44,028 nt of DNA from an uncultured bacterium (GTDB taxonomy: Bacteria > UBP6 > UBA1177), in contig CAMZDX010000004.1 of the NCBI GenBank assembly GCA_947305505.1, positions 1-44,028 on the forward strand, in the 5' to 3' direction. Below are positions 34,779 to 42,134 of the stretch, piece after piece. The notes below the pieces were generated by a model. It searched no databases. It saw only the letters and a list, made by a program, of their open reading frames with translations, and was not told the origin of the DNA. The position numbers were made by a program, and so were the translations under genes. Position 1 is the stretch's first letter, and every line of letters begins with the position of its first letter.

Positions 34779-34803
34779 AAAAACGCTATATTATAGTGTT
34801 TTT
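34779..34803. repeat. Near-perfect inverted repeat upstream of trmL
   Basis: Twelve-base arms AAAAACGCTATA and TATAGTGTTTTT surround one central base, with a single G-T mismatch. The repeat overlaps the -10 box of the proposed trmL promoter, so it could be an operator. As RNA it could form a weak AT-rich hairpin ending the inositol monophosphatase message. Confidence 0.5.
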
Positions 34804-34817
34804 CTTATTAAAAACAA
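34790..34817 (-). promoter_or_regulatory. Possible promoter for trmL and downstream genes
   Basis: On the minus strand, TTGTTT (34812-34817), a 16-base spacer and a perfect TATAAT (34790-34795) precede the trmL ATG at 34758. The -35 lies within the last codons or just past the stop of the monophosphatase gene. The spacer length matches the other promoters in the window. Confidence 0.5.
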
Positions 34818-35608
34818 TTTTTGGAAAGCGAATTTCTGATCTCGTTTTTGACAAAATCGTACATTTTCGGATTTGAGGCGATTATCGTTTTTCCCAAAAT
34901 GTAGTTCTCTCCTCCCGAAAAATCGGAGACAATGCCGCCGGCCTCTTTCACAATCAGCGATCCAGCCGCGACATCCCACGGAGAAAGCCCCGCTTCGTAG
35001 AAAAACGCGAATTTTCCGCATGCGGTATAGACCAGATCGGTCACAGCCGAACCTAAACGCCTCATCGCTCTGGTCTTCTGGACCATGCTGCAGAAAACAG
35101 GCAGCGTTCCCGTTCCGCCGTGCTGAGTTATGTCGGCAAAACCTGTCGCTCCCACGCAGTTTATCGCAGTATCTTCGCCGTTTACGCTTATTTTTTCGCC
35201 GTTAAGCCATGCACCGCATCCTTTTTCAGCCGAAAACATTTCGTCCGTTACCGGAAGAAAGCAGACCGCCAGATCGACTTCCGCGCCGTTATAATGCGCA
35301 ATTGATATCGCAAAAGGAGCTATTCCCGCGACAAAATTGGTCGTTCCGTCGATCGGATCAACTATCCAGCACGGTTTTGCAAGTCCTGTCTCAGGGTTGA
35401 ATTCTTCGCTTAAAAAATCAATATCATCAACTGTTTTCAGCTTTTCAAGAAGCATTTTTTCGACAGTAATGTCGGCCTCCGTTACAAGATCGCACTTTGA
35501 TTTGAAAGATTTTTTAAGTTCCGGCGAACAAAAAAACTTTTTGGCGGTAATTCCTGCCGATTTTGCGATTTCTATGACTTGTAAAAGCCTGTCAGAGCGA
35601 GTGTTCAC
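34808..35608 (-). CDS. Inositol monophosphatase family protein (SuhB-like)
   Basis: The 266-residue protein has the magnesium-dependent phosphatase fold of the IMPase family. It has VTEADITVEK near 41, FLSEE near 63 (metal-binding glutamate), the signature WIVDPIDGTTNF near 81-92, and SPWDVAAGSLIVKEAGG near 210 (third metal aspartate). All metal-binding residues are present. It probably hydrolyses inositol monophosphate or related sugar or nucleotide phosphates. A SuhB-like role with ribosomal RNA transcription is also possible. The start is GTG, overlapping the end of the DUF1844 gene by 17 bases, with no other good start nearby, so translation is probably coupled. Confidence 0.9.
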   Translation of the reverse strand: MNTRSDRLLQVIEIAKSAGITAKKFFCSPELKKSFKSKCDLVTEADITVEKMLLEKLKTVDDIDFLSEEFNPETGLAKPCWIVDPIDGTTNFVAGIAPFAISIAHYNGAEVDLAVCFLPVTDEMFSAEKGCGAWLNGEKISVNGEDTAINCVGATGFADITQHGGTGTLPVFCSMVQKTRAMRRLGSAVTDLVYTACGKFAFFYEAGLSPWDVAAGSLIVKEAGGIVSDFSGGENYILGKTIIASNPKMYDFVKNEIRNSLSKNCF

Positions 35609-35870
35609 GCAGCTTTTCCATTGAATTGAGTATCACGCCGTGAAGATAGGAATTTTCTTCGTCGGTCAGGTTTCCTTTTGTTTTTTCTTCAAGCATTTTG
35701 AGAAGTCCGATGTTGAATTTTGCGATTTCAAGATTTTCGCTGACTTCCCCAGCGCCTTTGACTTTGATTTCGCCCAAATTAAGCAGAATTGCCGAATATA
35801 CCGAAGAAACAAGGCTTTCAAACGACGGGCTGACTATTGACGAAAGTTCCGCTTTAGTGCCGTTATCCAT
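35592..35870 (-). CDS. DUF1844 domain protein
   Basis: This 92-residue protein matches the DUF1844 family: FESLVSSVYSAILLNLGEI (about 17-35), the NLEIAKFNIGLLKMLEEKTKGNLTDEE core (about 46-72), and a short helical tail. The hallmark is the sequence from AK to KTKGNLT. Function is unknown. The family is common in deltaproteobacteria, Acidobacteria and Planctomycetes. AGAGGT with good spacing precedes the ATG. It lies eight bases after the preceding small gene and overlaps the monophosphatase gene. Confidence 0.9.
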   Translation of the reverse strand: MDNGTKAELSSIVSPSFESLVSSVYSAILLNLGEIKVKGAGEVSENLEIAKFNIGLLKMLEEKTKGNLTDEENSYLHGVILNSMEKLREHSL

Positions 35871-35878
35871 GAAGACCT

Positions 35879-36067
35879 CTAATAGTTTCTTTTGATATTG
35901 GCTTCTTTGATAAGATTTGCTTCGTCGATTGTGTCGTAATCAGAGCACTCTTCAAGACTGTCGAGATATTTTTTGTACTCTTCTTCCGTGATTTCGCCGC
36001 TTTTAATCTTTCTTTCAATTGTTCTGACATCAATCTCAGGAACTGACGTTTTATTTTCCTTAGCCAT
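35879..36067 (-). CDS. Small conserved-looking acidic protein
   Basis: The 62-residue protein has a charged, helical sequence: PEIDVRTIERKIKSGEITEEEYKKYL and then SLEECSDYDTID. It resembles small proteins in deltaproteobacterial-grade genomes with a D(V/L)R..ER....G.(I/L)...EYEKYL core, recalled rather than searched. No membrane segment or known motif is present. A clear GGAG eight bases upstream of the ATG and close packing between the PEGA and DUF1844 genes support it as a real gene. Confidence 0.7.
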   Translation of the reverse strand: MAKENKTSVPEIDVRTIERKIKSGEITEEEYKKYLDSLEECSDYDTIDEANLIKEANIKRNY

Positions 36068-36078
36068 AGTTTTCTCCG

Positions 36079-37626
36079 TTATTGAAAATTAACATCCAAA
36101 GTTGCACCGCTGCTTCCGCTCTTACTTGACGTAATTGCGAAGTAAGTTCCGACTCCGGCCCCTGCAAGAACGACAACGCCGACAACTGTCCACAGCCACC
36201 ACTCTTTGTATACCGGTTTCTTTTCTTTATTCTGCTGGTCATCTGCAGGTTTATCGGAAAGACCGAGCAGATCGACCTCTTCCATAAGAAGATCAGATAT
36301 AGCCTTGTACTCGTAAGGATCATCGACCAAAGCCTTGTTGAACTGCTGAAGCGCCGCTGAACTGCCGGCATTGCCTCTTTCAGGCAGATCAAAAACAGCT
36401 TCCGATTTCTTGAATTCCTTTTTGTTGCAGTCAATCATATAGCCTTGATATTTGAGCCTTTCATCCGAACCGAGAGAAGCTTTTACGAGAAAAACATTGT
36501 CAGCGCCGGCATCCTGAGCCAGATCTGTCGCTTTGCGGACCATCGTAACACTGCCGAAATCCGACTTCATCGCACTTTCAAGCTCTTTGACATCTGAAGC
36601 CGACGAATTTTTGGTCAGCGTCTCATTCAATGAAGCAGTTTTTCCTTCGCGTACTGATATCGAACCGCCGGCATCGCGGAAACCGTTTTTGTGGATGCGG
36701 TAGTAGTGCTTTCCTGCTTTGACACCGCGAAGAGTGGCAGGCGTCATTCCGGCGACTTTGCCGTCGATGAAAACGATCGCGCCTTCAACACTGCTCTGAA
36801 CCTTGAGCGAACCTTTGCCAGAGCCCTTGCGGCTGCCTTTCGCATCTTTGAAAGCCGACATAACTTCATCAGAAAATGCCGGATTGTCAGGCGTTGCATC
36901 AGGATTCATCGCAATATAACTTGTAAAATAGGATTCAGCCTGTTCATCCTCGTCGAGAAGTTTATAGCTTGCTCCGAGATAAAAGATAACTTCGCTTATA
37001 AAGCTCATATCGCTGATTTTGTCGATATTGTTTTCAAGAGTTTTGAGAGCCGATTTGAACTTGTCTATAGCCTCTTCAACACCGAGATCGGCATAAAGCT
37101 GTTTGCCTTCTTCGAAATCCTTTTTCGCATTTTTCATCCAGGAAGACGAACCTGCGGTAAGTGCCGCTTCAAAGCCTACATAGTCGTAATCCTGCGAATC
37201 TGCGAGGTGTGAAGCAGTAGCTGCCGTGACATGAGCCGCACTTTTAACAGTGTGCGAATCTTCGAACATGTAAAAAGCCATAATTTTTTTACCGTTGGAA
37301 GAATAACTCTCGGAATCTTCCGTATCTGACGACCGTTTTGAAGCAGGAGAGTCTTCTTCATCCTCTGAAGCAGCCGACTCTTCGGATTCTTCAGAATTTT
37401 CCTCTTCGCCGGACTCCTCTTCCTCGTCAAGGTCTTCATCTTCGGATTTTTTGCTCTTTTTAGAAGTAGTTTCTTCTTCCTCTTCCTCCTCCTCTTCAAG
37501 CCCGAGATCGAGTTCGTCAAGTTCGAGCCCGTCGTCTGCACGAAGCTCCGCCAGCGATATTCCTGCCGGTGTCAGAGAAAGGAACGAAAATGAAACAAGA
37601 ACCAAATAAACCATAATGAATCGCAT
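36079..37626 (-). CDS. Envelope protein with PEGA domain and C-terminal membrane segment
   Basis: The 515-residue protein begins with a signal peptide (MRFIMVYLVLVSFSFLSLTPAG). An extremely acidic, low-complexity region follows (about 30-110) with a run of nine Glu. A TPR-like helical part spans about 165-255 (AKKDFEEGKQLYADLGVEEAIDKF), and the PEGA domain about 271-336 (KVQSSVEGAIVFIDGKVAGMTPATL). Further soluble text leads to a membrane segment (about 473-497, WWLWTVVGVVVLAGAGVGTYF) and the tail ATLDVNF. This layout is typical of PEGA proteins in myxococcal-type genomes, which are probably wall-associated. The ATG follows GAGG. A good promoter lies at 37662-37689. It is the first gene of a (-) operon. 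Confidence 0.85.
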   Translation of the reverse strand: MRFIMVYLVLVSFSFLSLTPAGISLAELRADDGLELDELDLGLEEEEEEEEETTSKKSKKSEDEDLDEEEESGEEENSEESEESAASEDEEDSPASKRSSDTEDSESYSSNGKKIMAFYMFEDSHTVKSAAHVTAATASHLADSQDYDYVGFEAALTAGSSSWMKNAKKDFEEGKQLYADLGVEEAIDKFKSALKTLENNIDKISDMSFISEVIFYLGASYKLLDEDEQAESYFTSYIAMNPDATPDNPAFSDEVMSAFKDAKGSRKGSGKGSLKVQSSVEGAIVFIDGKVAGMTPATLRGVKAGKHYYRIHKNGFRDAGGSISVREGKTASLNETLTKNSSASDVKELESAMKSDFGSVTMVRKATDLAQDAGADNVFLVKASLGSDERLKYQGYMIDCNKKEFKKSEAVFDLPERGNAGSSAALQQFNKALVDDPYEYKAISDLLMEEVDLLGLSDKPADDQQNKEKKPVYKEWWLWTVVGVVVLAGAGVGTYFAITSSKSGSSGATLDVNFQ

Positions 37627-37661
37627 TTTATATTCCTCAAAAACATCAAAAAAACCGATTG

Positions 37662-37689
37662 TCTATACTTAAAAACTTTAAAGAGTCAA
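37662..37689 (-). promoter_or_regulatory. Sigma70-type promoter for the PEGA operon
   Basis: On the minus strand, TTGACT (37684-37689), a 16-base spacer and TATAGA (37662-37667) precede the ATG at 37626. The leader would be about 30 bases. It faces away from the promoter at 37777-37804. The roughly 90 bases between the two promoters contain no gene. Confidence 0.65.
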
Positions 37690-37776
37690 ATAATTAGGCA
37701 GCCGGACAAAAAACTGACGATTTACACATCAAAAAACCGCATTTCCGAGGCCGCGGCACAAAAATCTTCAAAACTC

Positions 37777-37804
37777 TTGACTTGAATCGCTTTCGGACTA
37801 GAAT
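37777..37804 (+). promoter_or_regulatory. Sigma70-type promoter for the Xre-type gene and envelope cluster
   Basis: TTGACT (37777-37782), a 16-base spacer and TAGAAT (37799-37804) lie 23 bases before the ATG at 37828. The predicted start near 37811 leaves a very short leader containing AGGAG. Confidence 0.7.
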
Positions 37805-37827
37805 TTTCCGTTTTTTAGGAGTAGGCG

Positions 37828-38040
37828 ATGGAAAAAGAGAAAATAAATAACTTGAAGACGATAAGAGAAAAAAAACTGATAAGCAAGACCGAACTTGCCC
37901 GCGATGCTGAAATTTCACTCGTAACTCTCGACAGGATAGAAAAGGGCTATGACTGCCGGCTTTCTACAAAAAGAAAGATCATCGAGGCTTTAGGTCTTAC
38001 ATTTGACGAAAAAGAAGAAGTATTTCCTGAAAATAATTAA
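37828..38040 (+). CDS. Small Xre/Cro-CI-type helix-turn-helix regulator
   Basis: The 70-residue protein is a single HTH_3-type DNA-binding domain. It shows LKTIREKKLISKTELARDAEISLVTLDRIEKG (about 9-40), with recognition helix around SLVTLDRIE, and then TKRKIIEALGLTFDEKEEVF. There is no ligand or dimerisation domain beyond the short tail. AGGAG precedes the ATG, and a strong promoter lies just upstream. It leads a (+) set of four envelope or unknown genes with a 15-base gap. It might control its own operon or the divergent PEGA operon, but no operator was identified. Confidence 0.88.
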   Translation: MEKEKINNLKTIREKKLISKTELARDAEISLVTLDRIEKGYDCRLSTKRKIIEALGLTFDEKEEVFPENN

Positions 38041-38055
38041 AAAACGAGGTGGAAA

Positions 38056-38916
38056 ATGAAAAAATTTCAGTTTACAGGTTTGATTTTCACACTTTTCCTT
38101 GCGTTTTTCACAGTTTCATGCGCCGGTGCTAAAGGCGAAGCTGAAAAAACGATAGATTCTTATGTTGAACTTCTCAAAGCGAAAAATTTCGCAAGAGCAT
38201 GGGATATGCTTGACCAGGAATCGCAGGAAGTTGTCGGCCAGAAAAAGTTTTTGGAAGACGCGCAGAATATTTCCGGCAATGCGATGTTCCTTAAAAACAA
38301 GCCGATAAAAATCAACGAAGCGGGCGACAGAGCGATCATGGAAACCGAATACACCGGACAGAAAGTCGCTTTCAACAAGCTGCCCGATGCAAAAATCACC
38401 TATTATGCAAGCAAAAACAACGGTAAATGGCAGGTTAGACTTCAGGAAAGAATCGACCAGATCCTCGAAGAGCGGAAACGCGATTCGATCGAGATCCCCA
38501 TTGATCCGGAACTTATCGAAACCGCGAAACTTTACAAAGACAAGATCGAAGTCAAAAATCTCCGCAACGGCGAAGTCGGCGACGGTCCTACCGCTCAGTA
38601 CATGATGGACGCAACAGTTAAAAACAACACCGACAAACCGCTCAGCTATGTCGGCGTTCTCGTAAAATTCATGGACGACGCTGAACAGAAAGTCCTTTTC
38701 GAGAAGACTTTCTTCGTAATCTACACCCGCCAGATCGAAGAGATCTACCCGATCCAGCCCGGTGAAGAAAGAAACATCATCATCCCCGGCTACGATGCAG
38801 GCGATATCGACGGCAACTGGACAGGCAAACTTCAGTGGGAAGTCAACGCAGTCAAAGTTGCAACTCAGGCAGAACTCATCAAAATCGAAGATCTGAATCT
38901 TCCGAAAAAGAAATAA
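38056..38916 (+). CDS. Lipoprotein with NTF2-like (DUF4878-type) domain
   Basis: The 286-residue protein has a lipoprotein signal (FTVSC, C22). The first part (about 28-130) looks like an NTF2-fold DUF4878-type domain: AEKTIDSYVELLKAKNFARAWDMLD, and WQVRLQERID. The second part (about 165-270) is a beta-rich segment, KNNTDKPLSYVGVLVKFMD, ending in PGEERNIIIPG. This resembles FxLYD-like domains that follow lipoboxes in other bacteria. No catalytic residues are recognisable. The ATG follows GAGGTGG. The stop shares a base with the next start (TAATG). Confidence 0.75.
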   Translation: MKKFQFTGLIFTLFLAFFTVSCAGAKGEAEKTIDSYVELLKAKNFARAWDMLDQESQEVVGQKKFLEDAQNISGNAMFLKNKPIKINEAGDRAIMETEYTGQKVAFNKLPDAKITYYASKNNGKWQVRLQERIDQILEERKRDSIEIPIDPELIETAKLYKDKIEVKNLRNGEVGDGPTAQYMMDATVKNNTDKPLSYVGVLVKFMDDAEQKVLFEKTFFVIYTRQIEEIYPIQPGEERNIIIPGYDAGDIDGNWTGKLQWEVNAVKVATQAELIKIEDLNLPKKK

Positions 38917-39485
38917 TGCAGATCGGCGAATTCGTTTCGACACTCATCACAAAAATCGAAAAATTAGACCACGACTTCAATATGTATTTCACGGCTCAGG
39001 AGAAAAAAGCTCCGCTTCAGGCCTTGGAAAACATGAAACGCGAAGTAAATCTCCTCATGAAAGGGGCAAGCGATTCGCAAAATTTAGTTGAAAAAAATCT
39101 TGCAACGCAGCTTATAAACCGCTTCACGACTTACCGTCAGAAGTGGGAAAGATGCGTCCGCGACATCGAGGAAGGACGTGCGAAACCCGGAACAAAATTC
39201 TTTGGATGTTTCGGAAGCAGCGACCTCAGTGATCTGAAATCGGCAGCAAATTCTGTCGAAAGACGTGACGCCGAAGCATTCGCAATGAGTGCCATGATCG
39301 ATCAGACTGCCAACAAATTCATTGAGTTAAGCAAAAAATACACGAACAAGGCTTACAGCTTCGATGCCGTAACCGAAATGCTCACAAAAAAAATCGGCGA
39401 TGTGCGTCAGAAATTCGGAAACGATTTCACATTTGATGTCTACTACGAAGACGGAAAAGTCAAAATCAAGCCGGTAAGAAGATAA
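38916..39485 (+). CDS. Cytoplasmic helical protein of unknown function
   Basis: The 189-residue protein is not recognised. It is largely helical and charged, with KREVNLLMKGASDSQNLVEKNLATQLINRFTTYRQKW in the first half. A small Gly/Cys-containing turn, GTKFFGCFGSSDLSDL, sits near residue 95. A final beta-like segment reads FTFDVYYEDGKVKIKPVRR. There is no signal peptide or membrane segment. The start at 38916 is fixed by TAATG overlap with the lipoprotein gene. A longer frame beginning at 38835 would run through that gene and is rejected. Coupling with the lipoprotein gene suggests a shared process. Confidence 0.7.
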   Translation: MQIGEFVSTLITKIEKLDHDFNMYFTAQEKKAPLQALENMKREVNLLMKGASDSQNLVEKNLATQLINRFTTYRQKWERCVRDIEEGRAKPGTKFFGCFGSSDLSDLKSAANSVERRDAEAFAMSAMIDQTANKFIELSKKYTNKAYSFDAVTEMLTKKIGDVRQKFGNDFTFDVYYEDGKVKIKPVRR

Positions 39486-39509
39486 TCAGCAACGTTTTCG
39501 GAGATAAAA

Positions 39510-40535
39510 ATGAAAAAAATCTGCTTGCTCTTTCTTTTTTTTATCTTGGCAGCGAATCTGTTTGCCGATGATGACGAAAAATTAAAACTTGCCGTCATGG
39601 AATTTGAAGACAGAAGCGGAACTTTGTCCGAAAAAACATTGTCCGATGCAACAGAATACATCCGCAGTGCTTTCGTAGCCTCGAACAAGTTCATCGTCAT
39701 TGCGAAAGAGCGTCAGGAAAAAGTAATGATTGCCGAAATGAAAAAAGAATCATACAAACTCTGCAACGATAAAAACTGCCAGATTCCGCTCGGGCAGGCC
39801 CTTTCAGCCGACACGATTCTAAGGACAACCATTAATTCTTTAGGCGGCGTTTACGTTATCACTTCGGAACTCATCGATCTTGCGAAAGAAGCGACAGTCG
39901 TCGGAGCAAAGCAGAATTTTGACGGATCGGAGACATCACTTGTTTCGGCTCTCGACAAAATAGCGGAACAGATTTCAGGAACGCAGATCAGACACCATGA
40001 TGAAGCAGCCAAAACTCCGGAACCTGTCAAATCTGAAAATCTTGAAGAAAAAGAGAATGCTGAAAAGACAAAAGCAGAAGAAGAACAGAGAAAAAGAGCT
40101 GAAGAGCGGAAAAAAGCTGCGGAAGAAAAACAGAAAATCAAAGACGAACTCAATCAGGCAGGCAGAAAAACAAGAATTGCAGTAGCTACAACGACCCTTG
40201 TCGCAGGAGTCGCTGCCGGAGTTGTCAGCGGGATTTCGTTTTACTCCATGAACGAATGGAAAAAGAAACGCAGCGATTATTATCAACAATATCTGGATAG
40301 CAATATCGATAAGGAAGACGATTTTCGCAAACAAGTTAACCGTGCGGACAATAAACGGAAAACCTTTATGATTGTGGGCGGAGTCACTGCTGGTGTCGGC
40401 GCTGCACTGATTGCGACCGGCGTTGTCCTTTACAGCATCAAGCTCAAAGGCGAAAAAGAGGTGCAGCAAAAATACAACCTCTCATTCGGTGCAAATCCTG
40501 CTGCCGGAACACTTCAATTCGCGTTGAACTGGTAG
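39510..40535 (+). CDS. Exported CsgG/TolB-N-like protein with coiled coil and membrane segments
   Basis: The 341-residue protein has a signal peptide (MKKICLLFLFFILAANLFA). Next is a domain resembling the CsgG/LpoB/TolB N-terminal fold (about 24-155): KLAVMEFEDRSG, FIVIAKERQEKVMIAEM and ADTILRTTI. A charged coiled coil follows (about 165-215, KTKAEEEQRKRAEERKKAAEEK), then two hydrophobic segments (about 225-248 and 285-310) around a charged loop. A short C-terminal beta segment ends ALNW. It is probably an envelope protein assembling or sensing something at the outer membrane. GGAG precedes the ATG. The gene is 24 bases after its predecessor and nine before the next. Confidence 0.75.
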   Translation: MKKICLLFLFFILAANLFADDDEKLKLAVMEFEDRSGTLSEKTLSDATEYIRSAFVASNKFIVIAKERQEKVMIAEMKKESYKLCNDKNCQIPLGQALSADTILRTTINSLGGVYVITSELIDLAKEATVVGAKQNFDGSETSLVSALDKIAEQISGTQIRHHDEAAKTPEPVKSENLEEKENAEKTKAEEEQRKRAEERKKAAEEKQKIKDELNQAGRKTRIAVATTTLVAGVAAGVVSGISFYSMNEWKKKRSDYYQQYLDSNIDKEDDFRKQVNRADNKRKTFMIVGGVTAGVGAALIATGVVLYSIKLKGEKEVQQKYNLSFGANPAAGTLQFALNW

Positions 40536-40544
40536 GAGGTTCCA

Positions 40545-42119
40545 ATGAAAAGATTTTTGATAGTTTTTATGGTTTTGGCTCCGTTTTTCATGTCCGCAGC
40601 AATCGGAAACAACGGAATCTCCGTCGATTCAAAAGGCAATCAGCTCAAATGGGAGGAAGGCAGATGGGACTTTTTCATCATGCACAAATCTTTGGTTGAA
40701 AAAGTCTCCGGAGAAGCGACGACTTCGGACACCAATCCGCAGGCCGACACCTGCATAGATCAGAGTATCGGCTCGACTTACACTCTCACTTCGAAACACA
40801 TTCCGTCTGATGCCGACATCGACCGTGCGTTTCTGGTTTGGCTATCGACTCAGAATCCGGACAATTTGAACGGGGAAACAGATAATTCGGTGACTCTGAC
40901 TTTCAAAAATTCACTAAAACCCGGAATTACTCTTTCAAGCGAAATCACCGCTTCAAAGCAGGGAAACCTCGCAACGTCACAGATGGGTGACTTTGAATAC
41001 GAAGCTTTGAATATTCAGGATTCTAATAGTGGCAACACCGGCATTTACACCTACAGAGTCGAAGTTTCCGACTTCATGAAAAAAATCATCAAAATGGGTG
41101 AGGATGCAGGCATGAACTCGGGTGAAGCCCTTTACGGCGACTACAACGTAAAAGGTATGGAATGCTCGAATCACCAGAACTACCTTACCACAAGCGGTCT
41201 GGTCGGCGGCTGGTTTATGCCTATTGTCTACACGTCCTCCAAGATCAGTGCAAAAAAAATCTACTTTTACAACGGTCTTTCAGCTTACCGTTTTGAAACC
41301 AAAACAATAACTGTCCAAGGTTTTGAGCTTCCCGAAAACGCAGTCATCAAACTCGGTCTTGTCGTTTTTGAAGGCGACCCGGGACTTGCAAGTGCGACCG
41401 GAACATCCATTGCAGGTTCTGCTGCGCCCGAAGCTCTTTCAGTAAGCGGTCAGAGCAGTCCTGAAGATTTCGCACCTCTTTTCAACAACTGCAATCCGGC
41501 AAAATCTCAGGACAGTACCGGCCGTGCTTTTAACTACACCGAAATTTTCAACTCGATTTCTTCAGTTTTCGGCTGGGAAGACAGTGAAAACTACTGGTGT
41601 GTCGGCAATCCCGACAATCCGTCGGATACGGTCAATAAAATCGAATATGCGATCGACGCCGACATTATGACGGTCGATACAAGCCCGAGCGGTCCTTTCA
41701 GCGGAAGATTCAACAAAGGAGACACCGAGTTCAATATCAAAATCGGCGCAAATCAGGATCAGGTCTACACAAATATGCTGATTGTCAGTATTGACACAGT
41801 TTCACACGATAGCGATATAGTTGATACTGACAACACCGACACGGGAGACGACTCCGACAAGACAAACACAGATGACACCGACACAGGAGATCCTACCGAT
41901 AACGCAGACACAGGAGATGACAAAACCGATACCGCCGACACAAACAGCGAAAGCCATTCAAACGAAACAGATGATTCAAACAATGCAAATCCGGGTCTGG
42001 GAGAACTTCACGGCGAATGCCGCTCCGACAGAACCTGCGATGCCGGACTCGTCTGCAATTCACACAATATCTGCAAAGAAGAAATAAAATTCAGCGGATG
42101 TTCCGCTCTGCTATTTTAG
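40545..42119 (+). CDS. Secreted protein with acidic linker and short Cys-rich C terminus
   Basis: The 524-residue protein has a signal peptide (MKRFLIVFMVLAPFFMSAA) and about 400 residues of beta-rich text with few landmarks. It includes NSVTLTFKNSL, YTYRVEVSDFMKK and KKIYFYNGLSAYRF, which recall DUF3344-like or similar surface domains. An Asp/Thr linker runs from about 425 to 480. The end has six cysteines in Dickkopf-like spacing (GECRSDRTCDAGLVCNSHNIC) and stops at SGCSALLF. The terminal Cys plus hydrophobics resembles the beginning of a C-terminal sorting signal such as MYXO-CTERM, but without the usual membrane helix and basic tail. GGAGG precedes the ATG. It is the last gene of the (+) set. 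Confidence 0.7.
   Translation: MKRFLIVFMVLAPFFMSAAIGNNGISVDSKGNQLKWEEGRWDFFIMHKSLVEKVSGEATTSDTNPQADTCIDQSIGSTYTLTSKHIPSDADIDRAFLVWLSTQNPDNLNGETDNSVTLTFKNSLKPGITLSSEITASKQGNLATSQMGDFEYEALNIQDSNSGNTGIYTYRVEVSDFMKKIIKMGEDAGMNSGEALYGDYNVKGMECSNHQNYLTTSGLVGGWFMPIVYTSSKISAKKIYFYNGLSAYRFETKTITVQGFELPENAVIKLGLVVFEGDPGLASATGTSIAGSAAPEALSVSGQSSPEDFAPLFNNCNPAKSQDSTGRAFNYTEIFNSISSVFGWEDSENYWCVGNPDNPSDTVNKIEYAIDADIMTVDTSPSGPFSGRFNKGDTEFNIKIGANQDQVYTNMLIVSIDTVSHDSDIVDTDNTDTGDDSDKTNTDDTDTGDPTDNADTGDDKTDTADTNSESHSNETDDSNNANPGLGELHGECRSDRTCDAGLVCNSHNICKEEIKFSGCSALLF
42093..42107 (+). terminator. Possible terminator hairpin overlapping the gene end
   Basis: AGCGGA pairs with TCCGCT around TGT, inside the last codons of the preceding gene, with CTGCTATTTTAGTTTTT downstream. 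A T-rich tract starts only about seven bases after the stem, so termination strength is uncertain. The next gene is convergent, 15 bases beyond the stop. Confidence 0.35.
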
Positions 42120-42134
42120 TTTTTAAATTTACGC

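Noticed and set aside
38835-38915. N-terminal extension of the unknown protein starting at 38835
   Set aside because: It would overlap the lipoprotein gene by 80 bases in another frame with Ser/Arg/Gln-rich nonsense text. The TAATG junction at 38914-38918 gives a natural start.
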